NCBI GenBank assembly: GCA_050331115.1
Contig: JBHJHD010000029.1
Span: forward strand, 1 to 64,000
Direction: 5' to 3'
Length of the DNA stretch: 64,000 bases
Origin: JBCCAG01 sp050331115
Lineage (GTDB): Bacteria > Cyanobacteriota > Cyanobacteriia > CAKZMO01
The position numbers were made by a program, and so were the translations under genes. Position 1 is the stretch's first letter. The number at the start of each line of letters is the position of its first letter. The notes under the pieces were generated by a model. The model made no database searches. It saw only the letters and a list, made by a program, of their open reading frames with translations, and had not been told where the DNA came from. Positions 49,346 to 57,382 of this stretch are shown here, piece after piece.

Positions 49346-50479
49346 ATGAAGCGTAGACAGTTTGTCACGGGTGCAGCCGTAGGGGCCACCACTGCCATCA
49401 CCGCTGCAGCCTGTAGCGGCGATAGCGCCAGCGAAGGCAGCGGGAACCAGAGCGCTAGCCCTACCGTGCAGACAGATGAAGCCCCCCAAGTTGAATGGCG
49501 GATGGCCTCTAGCTATACCCCGAGCTTAGATACGGTCTACGGCGGGAGCGAGGTATTTGTCGAGCAGGTCAAAGCGCTGACCAACGGCAAGTTTACCATC
49601 GATATTTTTGCTTCTGGCGAACTTGTGCCGGGACTAGAGGTGCTCGATGCGGTTCAGCAGGGTACGGTTCAGGCGGGCCATACCAACTCGTACTACTATC
49701 GCGGCAAGAATGAGGCACTGGCGTTTGATACGGCGGTTCCGTTTGGGCTCAACTACCGGCAACAGACCGCTTGGCTGTACGAAGGTGGTGGCCTAGAGCT
49801 TGTACATGAGCTGCTGTCAGACTTCAACATCATTAGCTTCCCAGCCGGCAACACGGGCACCCAGATGGGGGGCTGGTGGAATAAGGATATCAACACGCCG
49901 GCTGACTTCCAAGGGCTGAATATGCGCATTCCAGGCCTGGGGGGAGAGGTGATGAAGCGGCTGGGGGTAAACGTGCAGAACCTCGCCGGGGGCGAAATCT
50001 TCCAAGCGCTTCAGCTCGGCACCATCGACGCGGCGGAGTTTGTCGGCCCCTACGATGATGAGAAGCTCGGGCTATACAAGGCGGCAACCACCTACTACTA
50101 TCCCGGCTGGTGGGAGCCTGCGTCCCAGTATTCCCTCTATTTCAACCTAGACGAGTGGAACAAGCTGCCGGCCACCTATCAAGAAATTCTTAAGACGGCT
50201 GCCGCCCAGACCCATACAACCATTATGGCCCGCTACGATGCCCGCAACCCCGGCGCGTTGGCTAAGCTGCTGGATCAGGGCGTTGAGCTAAAGCGCTTCC
50301 CCAATGAGGTAATGGCTCCAGCGCGGGAAGCGGCCTTTGAGCTATACGAAGAGCTAGCGGCGGCAGACTCAGCCTACAACAAGATCTACTCCGCCTGGAA
50401 GCAGTTCCGGGAGCAGTCAAACCAGTGGTTTTCGAGCTCTGAGCTGGGCTTCACCGATTTTGCATTTAGCCAGAACTAG
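49346..50479 (+). CDS. TRAP-type substrate-binding lipoprotein (DctP family)
   Basis: 377 residues. The N-terminus has a twin-Arg start (MKRRQFVTGAA) and a lipobox-like ITAAACSG with Cys near residue 28. The rest matches DctP/TRAP binding proteins: TLDTVYGGSEVFVEQV-like segment SLDTVYGGSEVFVEQVKALT, QGTVQAGHTNSYYY, the ligand loop NMRIPGLGGEVMKRLGVN and FVGPYDDEKLGLYKA. Related proteins bind alpha-keto acids or other carboxylates. The membrane partners (DctQ/DctM) are not adjacent. The gene stands alone. Confidence 0.92.
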   Translation: MKRRQFVTGAAVGATTAITAAACSGDSASEGSGNQSASPTVQTDEAPQVEWRMASSYTPSLDTVYGGSEVFVEQVKALTNGKFTIDIFASGELVPGLEVLDAVQQGTVQAGHTNSYYYRGKNEALAFDTAVPFGLNYRQQTAWLYEGGGLELVHELLSDFNIISFPAGNTGTQMGGWWNKDINTPADFQGLNMRIPGLGGEVMKRLGVNVQNLAGGEIFQALQLGTIDAAEFVGPYDDEKLGLYKAATTYYYPGWWEPASQYSLYFNLDEWNKLPATYQEILKTAAAQTHTTIMARYDARNPGALAKLLDQGVELKRFPNEVMAPAREAAFELYEELAAADSAYNKIYSAWKQFREQSNQWFSSSELGFTDFAFSQN

Positions 50480-50663
50480 TAGCGCGATCGCCCCTTTAGA
50501 AAGCTTGAGCAGCGTTGACTCCAGTGCCGCGAAATTATTACGATTTGTGGCGTTATCCGACGCAACGGCGGTCTTTATTTCCACGGGTGGATGATTGCCT
50601 CTCGAATTGCCGATATTCTGCTGACGGCTTGAGTAAAACTTTACGCATAGGACAAACTATTCA

Positions 50664-50933
50664 ATGTTGAACTTACTTATCTGGATTGTTGTCGGTATTA
50701 TCGTTGGCGCGATCGCCAAAGCCATCTATCCTGGCCACCAGGGTGGCGGCATTCTCGGTTCCCTAATACTGGGTATCATTGGTTCTTTTGTTGGTGGTTT
50801 TCTGGCCAACCTGATTACAACAGGAACAATTGCATTAACGGCGACAAGCATCAGCTTTTTGGGAATAATCTTGGCGATTATCGGCTCGCTGATTGCTATT
50901 TTCATTTGGCAACAGATTGCAAAGCGCGCCTAG
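50664..50933 (+). CDS. GlsB/YeaQ/YmgE-family small membrane protein
   Basis: 89 residues, three membrane helices: LLIWIVVGIIVGAIAKAIYP, GGGILGSLILGIIGSFVGG and FLGIILAIIGSLIAIFIW. The Gly-zipper segment around GILGSLILGIIGS is the mark of this transglycosylase-associated, stress-induced family. Function unproven. Followed by a perfect 14-bp tandem repeat and a strong terminator. Confidence 0.93.
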   Translation: MLNLLIWIVVGIIVGAIAKAIYPGHQGGGILGSLILGIIGSFVGGFLANLITTGTIALTATSISFLGIILAIIGSLIAIFIWQQIAKRA

Positions 50934-50980
50934 TTTTTGCTGAGCAGTGAGTGACCTCCAGAGGAAGATTACTGCGATAG

Positions 50981-51008
50981 TCTCTATTAAGAGATCTCTA
51001 TTAAGAGA
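50981..51008 (+). repeat. 14-bp perfect tandem repeat, two copies
   Basis: TCTCTATTAAGAGA twice. Each unit is itself an inverted repeat (TCTC/GAGA). Lies between the GlsB-type gene and its terminator. Confidence 0.95.
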
Positions 51009-51022
51009 GCCAGAATGGATAC

Positions 51023-51051
51023 ACGGGCTACCATAGGTGGCCCGTTTTTTT
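51023..51051 (+). terminator. Terminator of the GlsB-type gene
   Basis: A ten-pair stem ACGGGCTACC (51023-51032) / GGTGGCCCGT (51036-51045) with one G-U pair and a three-base loop, followed directly by a run of seven T. Confidence 0.93.
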
Positions 51052-51122
51052 GATCAATCAGAGGTGCTTATACTACGTTGGTTTAGTTGCTGATAGCCAC
51101 TTTGTCAAAGCCAGTGGACTGA

Positions 51123-51299
51123 GGTGGCTGTCACAAGCGCTTGACTGCTTGGGCTAGACAAATGCTCCAACAGGTCCAACGATGGCTACCGCAGCGAACC
51201 ATTGCTGTCGTTGCCGATAGCAGCTTTGCTGCCCTTGAGCTAGACAATCCTCATCCCCCTTGGCGGACAGCGCAAGAGGGCAAAAAAAGGGGGAGCTAG
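51123..51299 (+). pseudogene. Remnant of a DDE transposase
   Basis: The frame 51123-51299 reads GGCHKRLTAWARQM, then LQQVQRWLPQRTIAVVADSS and FAALEL, which strongly resembles the segment around the central catalytic Asp of IS4/IS701-like transposases (T-x-W-A-R-Q-M ... R-W-L-P ... V-V-A-D-S-S-F-A-A-L-E-L). After AALEL the similarity stops and the frame runs into the palindromic terminator. No upstream or downstream catalytic parts remain. This marks an old insertion between the GlsB-type gene and amt. Confidence 0.65.
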
Positions 51300-51312
51300 C
51301 GTGCTAGCTCCC
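51283..51312 (-). terminator. Palindromic terminator downstream of amt
   Basis: GGGAGCTAGC (51291-51300) and GCTAGCTCCC (51303-51312) are perfectly complementary with only two bases between. On the minus strand the stem is followed by CCTTTTTTTG. It lies about 180 bp beyond the amt stop and may be the amt terminator. Confidence 0.7.
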
Positions 51313-51339
51313 AAAAACGTTATTTATGCGCTATGGATG

Positions 51340-51436
51340 TTGCGTTGGCCCAGTTGCTTAAGACAACCCTATTAGCGCAAGGCCTTTTTCGTAGGCCGCA
51401 GAGCGCGTAAATGTCCCAATGCATTGGGACATTTAC
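51340..51436. repeat. Copy B of the ~100-bp element, ending in a perfect palindrome
   Basis: Begins TTGCGTTGGCCCAGT like copy A at 31790 and ends in GTAAATGTCCCAATGCATTG, whose continuation GGACATTTAC completes a palindrome. The perfect palindrome spans 51406-51437 (32 bp). It follows the transposase remnant, so the element may be the end of that insertion sequence or a miniature derivative. Confidence 0.75.
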
Positions 51437-51488
51437 GATAGACCTGATGGATACAATCCCTGCGATCGCAAAGTCTGACTCTGTAGCC

Positions 51489-52997
51489 CTAGGTGTGAAC
51501 TGAAGTCCCCGTAGACATCGTCGAACCTGGCGCTCCAGCGACGCCACTGGCGTCCTTAACAAATCCACTGTAGGCCTCCATGCCGTGCTCAGCGATGTCG
51601 AGACCAATCAGCTCGTCCTCTTCAGAGACGCGAATGCCGACAACGGCCTTCAAAATGCCCCAAAAGATGGCAGAGGCAACTACGGTGAATAAGCCGATGG
51701 CAACGATGCCCAGCAGCTGAGCGAGGAGCTGACTAATGCCCGCGCCATAGAATAGCCCATTTTCTATGTCGAATAGGCCGACGGCCAGAGTGCCCCAGAT
51801 GCCGCAGACCAGGTGAACTGAAACCGCACCCACGGGGTCGTCTACCTTGATGCTGTCAAAGAACAGTACCGAGAAGACCACAAGGACGCCTGCAATCAGA
51901 CCAATGATCACGGCCCCCAGCGGGGAAACGCCAGCACAGCCCGCTGTAATGCCAACAAGGCCTGCCAGAATACCGTTGATGATCATCGAGAGGTCGGGCT
52001 TACCCGAGGTCACCCAAGAGGTCACGGTGGCTGCGACACCGCCTGCAGCGGCAGCTAGGTTGGTGGTGACCGCAATAAACGGAACCGCTTCACTTGCCGC
52101 GAGTTCAGAACCGGGATTAAAGCCAAACCAGCCAATCCAGAGGATAAGGCAGCCTAGCATCGCCAAGCTGAGGTTATGACCAGGCAGCGCCGCGGGTTGA
52201 CCGTCTTGGTATTTGCCAATCCGGGGACCAAGGAAGACCGCGCCCACTAGCGCCGCCCAACCGCCGACCGAGTGAACCACGGTGGAGCCGGCAAAATCGG
52301 AGAAGCCCGCTGCGCCCAGCCAGCCGTCACCGCTCCAGACCCAGTGACCCGTAATCGGGTAGGCAATACCCGTCAGCAGCAGACTGAAGATGATAAACGC
52401 CACAAAGTGGATGCGCTCAGCCACAGCACCGGAGACAATGGTGGCCGCCGTTGCCGCGAAAGCCGCCTGGAACAGAAAGAATACAGAGACCGGTAGACCT
52501 GCGGGGAAGGGGTCGAGGCCGTAGGCGCCCGAGTCACCCGTCAGGAACCAGCCGCCGCCGCCGATCAGGGAGCTTCCCCCCCCGAACATGATGGAAAACC
52601 CAATCGCCCAGAAGGCCAGGGTCGCTAGTGCGAACACAATTAGGTTCTTCGACAGAATGTTGACGGCATTCTTCTGGCGGCAAAATCCGGTCTCCAGCAT
52701 GCCGAAGCCTGCGTTCATGAAGATGACCAAGACCGATGCCACCGTAATCCAGATGACATCTAAAACGCCCTTAACGTATTCAGGGGTAACCGCTTCTTCT
52801 TGAGCTGAGGCAGAAAGGCCCCAAAACCCAACGATAAGCGCCACGAGCGGTAAGCATACCAGCCAGCGATGAGACGATCTTGAAAGCGGAAGCGCGCTGG
52901 CGATCGCCTGGAGCGCCTTTTCTGGCGTTGACCAAGCGGCGATCCCGCGTCGGGAGACCCGAGATCGACTTCTTCTTTTGAGTACCACGTTAGACAT
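51489..52997 (-). CDS. amt: Ammonium transporter
   Basis: 502 residues. Amt/MEP/Rh family: FMNAGFGMLETGFCRQKNAV, FFLFQAAFAATAATIVSGAV, GSTVVHSVGGWAALVGAVFL (channel His), ILWIGWFGFNPGSELAAS, HLVCGIWGTLAVGLFD (second channel His). Eleven core helices follow an N-terminal signal-like segment (WLVCLPLVALIVGFWGLSAS). The first ~40 residues are basic and longer than usual (RRSRSRVSRRGIAAW). The C-terminus has the conserved SEEDELIGLDIAEHGMEAYS that PII protein (GlnK/GlnB) contacts. A candidate NtcA promoter lies about 240 bp upstream. Confidence 0.96.
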   Translation of the reverse strand: MSNVVLKRRSRSRVSRRGIAAWSTPEKALQAIASALPLSRSSHRWLVCLPLVALIVGFWGLSASAQEEAVTPEYVKGVLDVIWITVASVLVIFMNAGFGMLETGFCRQKNAVNILSKNLIVFALATLAFWAIGFSIMFGGGSSLIGGGGWFLTGDSGAYGLDPFPAGLPVSVFFLFQAAFAATAATIVSGAVAERIHFVAFIIFSLLLTGIAYPITGHWVWSGDGWLGAAGFSDFAGSTVVHSVGGWAALVGAVFLGPRIGKYQDGQPAALPGHNLSLAMLGCLILWIGWFGFNPGSELAASEAVPFIAVTTNLAAAAGGVAATVTSWVTSGKPDLSMIINGILAGLVGITAGCAGVSPLGAVIIGLIAGVLVVFSVLFFDSIKVDDPVGAVSVHLVCGIWGTLAVGLFDIENGLFYGAGISQLLAQLLGIVAIGLFTVVASAIFWGILKAVVGIRVSEEDELIGLDIAEHGMEAYSGFVKDASGVAGAPGSTMSTGTSVHT

Positions 52998-53232
52998 ATA
53001 TGACTAGCCTGAAAATCCAACAACACACGGGCTCCATTAAAGAAGCAACCGCGCGACCCTGCCGCCCCATCTAGTGACGCCCCGGAGCCGCATCTAATTT
53101 AGAGCAAACCTGCACTAAAATATGCAATCCAGTCTTCCAAAAGCCCATTTTCTGGAGAACTGGCTCCAGAGACTATCGGTCAAGAAGGCCGCTACAAGCT
53201 TGGGACACATAAGGGTCAGCACCAGTTCATCG

Positions 53233-53274
53233 ATTGCACCAGGTATACCGGAAGCATTCTGTAACGCAGACTAC
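53233..53274 (-). promoter_or_regulatory. Candidate NtcA-activated promoter of amt
   Basis: GTAACGCAGACTAC (53261-53274) fits the NtcA box GTA-N8-TAC exactly. On the minus strand, TGCAAT (53233-53238) lies 22 bases beyond it, the standard spacing to a -10 box in class II NtcA promoters, though TGCAAT is a weak match to TAN3T. The leader to the amt start would be about 230 nt. A GTA-N8-TAC occurs by chance about once per 4 kb, so position and function of the gene carry most of the weight. Confidence 0.55.
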
Positions 53275-53459
53275 AATTCACGGCAGGCCTGGCATAATTG
53301 TTACGTTTGTTTAGCGACGATCAAATGGCGATCGCTGAGCAAAACTCACGGTAAGCTGCCAGATGCGCATCAATTTTGAAGCGTGATGATGAGCAAAAAA
53401 TACTACAAAGGATGGCGCTAGATTAACCTGTGGGCTGCGCGTTTCCTAGGCTGTATCGT

Positions 53460-53720
53460 TCAGGTAACGCGGCTCGTTTTGTAGGTTTCTAAAGCAAAAT
53501 CAGGACAGCCAATGGCCTCTTCTGATAAGGCAGTCGAGGGCCGAACACAGCATTTAAGATGGTGGCTGTTTGTAAAGAACTGACAGCGAGCGCAGGGGAT
53601 TTTGTGCATCGTTTGAGCGCGCTTAAAGCCGTCTCGGCAGATAGACCAAAGGCTCCACGCGGTCAAACCAACTGTTCCCCAGGCGAGCATGCTGCAGAGG
53701 GGCGCAAATAATCGAGCCAT
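53460..53720 (-). CDS. Small protein with N-terminal TM and Cys cluster
   Basis: 86 residues. A membrane helix or signal anchor (LFAPLCSMLAWGTVGLTAWS) is followed by MHKIPCARCQFFTNSHHLKC, then CVRPSTALSEEAIGCPDFA. The Cys-x2-Cys-x2-F ... Cys ... Cys-x-D-F/Y signature is conserved in small cyanobacterial proteins and could bind a metal or iron-sulfur cluster; function unknown. The similar tail in 41316-41756 suggests a shared motif. The N-terminal anchor may be variable, with MHKIPCARC as a possible internal start. Confidence 0.75.
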   Translation of the reverse strand: MARLFAPLCSMLAWGTVGLTAWSLWSICRDGFKRAQTMHKIPCARCQFFTNSHHLKCCVRPSTALSEEAIGCPDFALETYKTSRVT

Positions 53721-54107
53721 TAGGTCTCCTACGAGTCCACATTTGGAAGTTTGGGCTGCCGGCAGCCTAATACGCCATTACATCGGGCCGCCGGCACAAT
53801 GATCAAAGACGATGGGAATAGTCTGAAGCGATCGCTTTGTTCTAATACGCCTCTAATACAGCGTAGCGATATCTCGAGTTGCGTATTCGGTTCACGAGAC
53901 TAAGTTGTGTAACGAATTATCTCTAAAGGTTGTCTATCTTTACCCTTATTTACCCTCTATGGGGCTGCCCATAATTCTGCAGGGGCTGGCCGTAACAAAG
54001 AGCCAAATTCCGACTGGAAAACCGGGGTTTATGGCATTATGAAACGTAGGTACACCGTAAAAGCAGTATCCCTGACAATTATCCCTAACAATAAGGAGAG
54101 TTTATTT
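53721..54107. other. Intergenic region upstream of the peroxiredoxin gene
   Basis: 387 bp between divergent genes. It is AT-rich from 53880 to 53970, where the peroxiredoxin promoter should lie. A short palindrome GCTGCCGGCAGC sits at about 53756-53767. The reading frame of the peroxiredoxin is open upstream to 54039, but AAGGAG supports the start at 54108. Confidence 0.5.
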
Positions 54108-54746
54108 ATGGCACTACAACTGGGCGATACAGTTCCTAACTTCCAGCAGAGCACGAGCGAAGGGGACATTGATTTCTACGAGTGGGCTGGAGATAGCTGG
54201 GTGGTCTTGTTTTCACACCCCGCAGACTATACGCCAGTATGCACTACTGAGCTCGGTGAAGTGGCGCGACTCAAGCCCGAGTTTGACAAGCGAAACGCCA
54301 AGGTCATCGCCCTCAGCGTTGACGATGCCGATTCCCACGCCGGCTGGATCGGAGACATCAACGAGACTCAGAGCACAACCGTCAACTATCCCATCATCGC
54401 CGATGCGGACAAGAAGGTGTCTGACCTATACGGCATGATTCACCCCAACACCAACGACAAGGTGACGGTACGCAGCGTTTTTGTGATTGATCCTCAGCAC
54501 AAGGTTCGCCTGACGATCACCTATCCCCCTAGCACGGGCCGCAACTTCGACGAGATCCTACGGGTGATTGATTCGCTCCAGCTCACCGACGATTACAAAG
54601 TCGCTACGCCAGCAAATTGGCAGGACGGCGAGGACTGCGTTATCGTGCCTACCATCAAGGATGAGGCCGAGCTTAAGGAGCGCTTCCCGAAGGGCTACAC
54701 CGTGGTTAAGCCGTATCTGCGGATGACGCCTCAGCCCAATAAGTAA
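54108..54746 (+). CDS. 1-Cys peroxiredoxin (Prx6 type)
   Basis: 212 residues. Reduces hydrogen peroxide and organic peroxides in the cytosol. The active site is PADYTPVCTTE with peroxidatic Cys45 and Thr42; the long C-terminal part (TPANWQDGEDCVIVPTIKDE, RFPKGYTVVKPYLRMTP) distinguishes Prx6-type from 2-Cys enzymes. The start is ATG 54108 with AAGGAG ten bases upstream. A very strong terminator follows, so it is monocistronic. Confidence 0.95.
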   Translation: MALQLGDTVPNFQQSTSEGDIDFYEWAGDSWVVLFSHPADYTPVCTTELGEVARLKPEFDKRNAKVIALSVDDADSHAGWIGDINETQSTTVNYPIIADADKKVSDLYGMIHPNTNDKVTVRSVFVIDPQHKVRLTITYPPSTGRNFDEILRVIDSLQLTDDYKVATPANWQDGEDCVIVPTIKDEAELKERFPKGYTVVKPYLRMTPQPNK

Positions 54747-54805
54747 AGCTCGCAGGTCGGCCCCGTAACCCAGCGATTCTCTACGGCGCTCACCTGTGGC
54801 TAAAT

Positions 54806-54845
54806 GAAGAAAGGCTCACCTTCCAAGGGGTGAGCCTTTCTTCTT
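54806..54845 (+). terminator. Terminator between peroxiredoxin gene and ndhN
   Basis: A 15-bp perfect stem, GAAGAAAGGCTCACC (54806-54820) with GGTGAGCCTTTCTTC (54829-54843), loop TTCCAAGG. The arms supply T-rich sequence on both strands, so it can serve both convergent genes. Confidence 0.93.
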
Positions 54846-54900
54846 GCCGTCCGATAGGGGTGCTGCTGATAGAGCTTGCTACAGCTTTAGGGAGCCGGCC

Positions 54901-55368
54901 CTACAGCGCCTTTGCCAAGGGCTTCCAGGAAAATTCGCGATCGCCGCCCATTTCTACAACAACTTTGATGCGGGGCTCGCTGCCCGGCAGCTGTACCAAA
55001 AATTCCAGCTCCTGCCGCGAGAGAATCATCCCTTCCAGCAGCCACAGGACCAATCCTTTAGACTTCGCCGGCAGTTGCTCAAGCCTGTAGCCTGCAACTG
55101 GGGGGATGAAGTAGCGATAGCCCACTGCGCCGTCTGTTCCAATATCTTTTTTCCCAAGGTGGGGAGGGCGAACGCCATGGACATCTAATAGGTAAGCTGC
55201 TGGGTCTCCTAAACCGCGAGCGCTCATGACCTCTACGTCGTAGCCTGCGCCTCGGATTCGTCGCTGATAGCGCCCTTCATGGCCACCTTCTAATGGAACG
55301 TAGACCGATAGGGCACCCGCCTGCAGCAGGTCACCCACAAACTTTTTACCCGTTATGAGCAGTGCCAT
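54901..55368 (-). CDS. ndhN: NDH-1 subunit N
   Basis: 155 residues. Matches NdhN of the cyanobacterial/chloroplast NAD(P)H dehydrogenase-like complex: GALSVYVPLEGGHEGRYQRR, LGDPAAYLLDVHGVRPPHLG and YFIPPVAGYRLEQLPAKSKG, with a C-terminal FLVQLPGSEPRIKVVVEMG. NdhN is a peripheral subunit on the cytoplasmic arm, used in cyclic electron flow and respiration. Single gene, convergent with the peroxiredoxin gene. Confidence 0.95.
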   Translation of the reverse strand: MALLITGKKFVGDLLQAGALSVYVPLEGGHEGRYQRRIRGAGYDVEVMSARGLGDPAAYLLDVHGVRPPHLGKKDIGTDGAVGYRYFIPPVAGYRLEQLPAKSKGLVLWLLEGMILSRQELEFLVQLPGSEPRIKVVVEMGGDREFSWKPLAKAL

Positions 55369-55468
55369 CCGCTTATACCCCCTCCGCTTCCCAATAAGTC
55401 CAGACCATTGCTCTTCTTACTTTGACCTACTCACGCCGTCGATGCAAGACCCAGGCGCAGGGTTCTCA

Positions 55469-55516
55469 AGGTTTGGCGATGAGCAGGTTTGGCGATGAGC
55501 AAGTTTGGTGATCACA
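55469..55516 (+). repeat. 16-bp tandem repeat, three copies
   Basis: AGGTTTGGCGATGAGC at 55469-55484 and 55485-55500, then the diverged AAGTTTGGTGATCACA at 55501-55516. Lies between ndhN and the ribosomal operon promoter region. Confidence 0.93.
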
Positions 55517-55722
55517 AGGGCGATCGCCTAAATTTGTTCAAATTGTGGACAAGCCGGAATTAATCGCGTAAAGTAGTTAACTGGACTGAAAAACGATGTA
55601 GCTTAGGGCGACTGCTTCGCTGTATCTGCTGTGAATCACTCCAAACCCTCTGTAGCGGCCCGGTTGCGCTTCTGCAGAGATAAGTCAGGCCAAAACTTTC
55701 GCGCAGACGGTCAGTAATAGGT

Positions 55723-56060
55723 TATACTGAGTTCTCTGCGGTGGGCTACAGCGCCCGCTCGAAAGTGACGAATAGCCGTCAAGGATACTGTAGGACCAGC
55801 GGGTCAAGGCCAGCAAATGCCCTACAAGTCCTGGCTATCCATTTGTGTCTTGTCACCTCGACTAAATCGACGAAAAGTAGTCTAGAACTCCGTAAGCAGC
55901 TTGGCTGCGAAGGCGGTTCTGCATCTTTTCCTGCGGCGATGCTCAGTCGCTCAGCCTTTGTGCTGGCAGGGATCTAAGGCGATCGCTGCAGCGCTGTCTG
56001 GGATGCTGATGTATGGCGATATCACGACGTATAGATCTATCAAGGGGAGGCCTAGCTGCT
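55723..56060 (+). promoter_or_regulatory. Probable promoter and long leader of the ribosomal operon
   Basis: TATACT at 55723-55728 is a good -10 element; no convincing -35 is visible. About 325 bases separate it from the rplC start. The leader has complementary segments, for example CCCGCT/AGCGGG (55751-55756 with the AGCGGG near 55799) and TGTAGG/CCTACA around 55790-55835, and no coding frame that I accept. Its length leaves room for ribosomal-protein feedback control. GGGGAGG at 56044-56050 is the rplC ribosome-binding site. Confidence 0.5.
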
Positions 56061-56690
56061 ATGGCTATGGGTATTCTTGGCACTAAACTCGGCATGACTC
56101 AGGTCTTTGATGACCAGGGTCGCGCTATTCCAGTGACCGTCGTTCAGGCGGGACCCTGCACCGTGACGCAGGTCAAGTCCGACGAAACAGATGGCTATAC
56201 CGCTGTCCAGGTGGGCTATGGCGAAGTTGCCGAGAAAGCGCTCAACCAGCCGCGCCTGGGTCACCTCAAGAAGTCGAGCGCCGCGCCGGTCCGCTATCTG
56301 CGAGAGTACCGTCTGCCGGATGTTGCCTCATTTGAGCTGGGCCAGCAGATTACGGTTGACGCCTTCGAGGCCGGTCAGCTTGTAGATGTCATCGGCACTA
56401 GCATTGGTCGCGGCTTTGCGGGCTATCAAAAGCGCCACAATTTCCGTCGCGGTCCTATGTCCCACGGCTCTAAAAACCATCGCCTTCCAGGTTCTACGGG
56501 CGCGGGCACAACTCCAGGCCGGATTTATCCCGGCAAGCGCATGGCAGGCCGCATGGGGGGTGAGCGGGTTACCGTACGCAAGCTAGCTATTGTTCAGGTC
56601 GATGGCGATCGCAACCTCTTGCTCATCAAGGGTGCCGTTCCTGGTAAGCCCGGTACGTTCTTGGACATTCGCCCGACTCGGCAGTGGTAG
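56061..56690 (+). CDS. rplC: 50S ribosomal protein L3
   Basis: 209 residues: ILGTKLGMTQVFDDQGRAIP, VTVVQAGPCTVTQVKSDETD and the central RGPMSHGSKNHRLPGSTGAG that reaches the peptidyl transferase region. First gene of the cluster here; rpsJ does not precede it. ATG 56061 is ten bases from GGGGAGG; ATG 56067 is also possible. The stop codon lies in a 14-bp tandem repeat. Confidence 0.97.
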   Translation: MAMGILGTKLGMTQVFDDQGRAIPVTVVQAGPCTVTQVKSDETDGYTAVQVGYGEVAEKALNQPRLGHLKKSSAAPVRYLREYRLPDVASFELGQQITVDAFEAGQLVDVIGTSIGRGFAGYQKRHNFRRGPMSHGSKNHRLPGSTGAGTTPGRIYPGKRMAGRMGGERVTVRKLAIVQVDGDRNLLLIKGAVPGKPGTFLDIRPTRQW

Positions 56691-56719
56691 GTCGGCAGTG
56701 GTAAGTAAGCAGCGGTAAT
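56678..56719 (+). repeat. 14-bp tandem repeat, three copies, spanning the rplC stop codon
   Basis: TCGGCAGTGGTAGG (56678-56691, containing TAG 56688-56690), TCGGCAGTGGTAAG (56692-56705) and the diverged TAAGCAGCGGTAAT (56706-56719). It fills most of the rplC-rplD spacer. Confidence 0.93.
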
Positions 56720-56749
56720 TACGACTAGCGACAGGATGGAGTAGGAAAG

Positions 56750-57382
56750 ATGGTAGACTGCGTGATTCAAAATTGGCAGGGTGAGGCCGCCGGCAACGCC
56801 TCCGTTGAGCTAGCGGTGGCTAGTGACGGAACCGCTAGCCACATTGTTCACCGGGCCCTAGTGCGGCAGATGGCCAACGCCCGTCAGGGAACGGCCTCTG
56901 CTAAAACTCGCGCTGAAGTTCGCGGGGGCGGACGAAAGCCCTGGCGGCAGAAAGGCACCGGGCGCGCGCGGGCAGGCTCAAGCCGCTCGCCGCTTTGGAA
57001 GGGCGGTGGCGTCATCTTTGGGCCCAAGCCCAGAGACTACAGTAAAAAGATGAATCGCAAGGAGCGGCGGCTGGCGCTGAGAACGGCATTCCAGGGCCGC
57101 GCCGATAATCTGATTGTGGTTGAAGACTTTGCGGCGCAGCTGAGCCGGCCTAAAACTAAGGCGTTTGTTTCTGCTCTTAGGCGCTGGGGCGTTGCCGACG
57201 GCGAGAGTGTGCTGCTGATTGTGTCTGGCAAAGATGAAAATGTCTATCTGTCTGCCCGCAACGTTAGCTTTGTGAAGCTGATTTTAGCAGACAACCTCAA
57301 CGTCCGCGATCTGCTGGCGGCCGACCGCGTTGTGGTCACAGCATCGGCTTTAGAGCGAGTGAAGGAGAACTACAATGCCTAG
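56750..57382 (+). CDS. rplD: 50S ribosomal protein L4
   Basis: 210 residues: MANARQGTASAKTRAEVRGG, RKPWRQKGTGRARAGSSRSP and LWKGGGVIFGPKPRDY, the extended loop lining the exit tunnel. AGGAAAG lies just upstream of ATG. Its last 8 bases overlap the start of rplW, implying translational coupling. Confidence 0.97.
   Translation: MVDCVIQNWQGEAAGNASVELAVASDGTASHIVHRALVRQMANARQGTASAKTRAEVRGGGRKPWRQKGTGRARAGSSRSPLWKGGGVIFGPKPRDYSKKMNRKERRLALRTAFQGRADNLIVVEDFAAQLSRPKTKAFVSALRRWGVADGESVLLIVSGKDENVYLSARNVSFVKLILADNLNVRDLLAADRVVVTASALERVKENYNA

Noticed and set aside
53122..53379. Plus-strand frame of 85 residues upstream of amt
   Set aside because: No ribosome-binding site, and it overlaps the candidate amt promoter region; composition looks random.
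55714..55727. GTA-N8-TAC site overlapping the ribosomal operon -10
   Set aside because: Expected by chance at this frequency, wrong position for activation, and no reason for NtcA control.
55741..55977. Short frames in the ribosomal operon leader
   Set aside because: No start signals or recognisable sequence; more likely untranslated leader.
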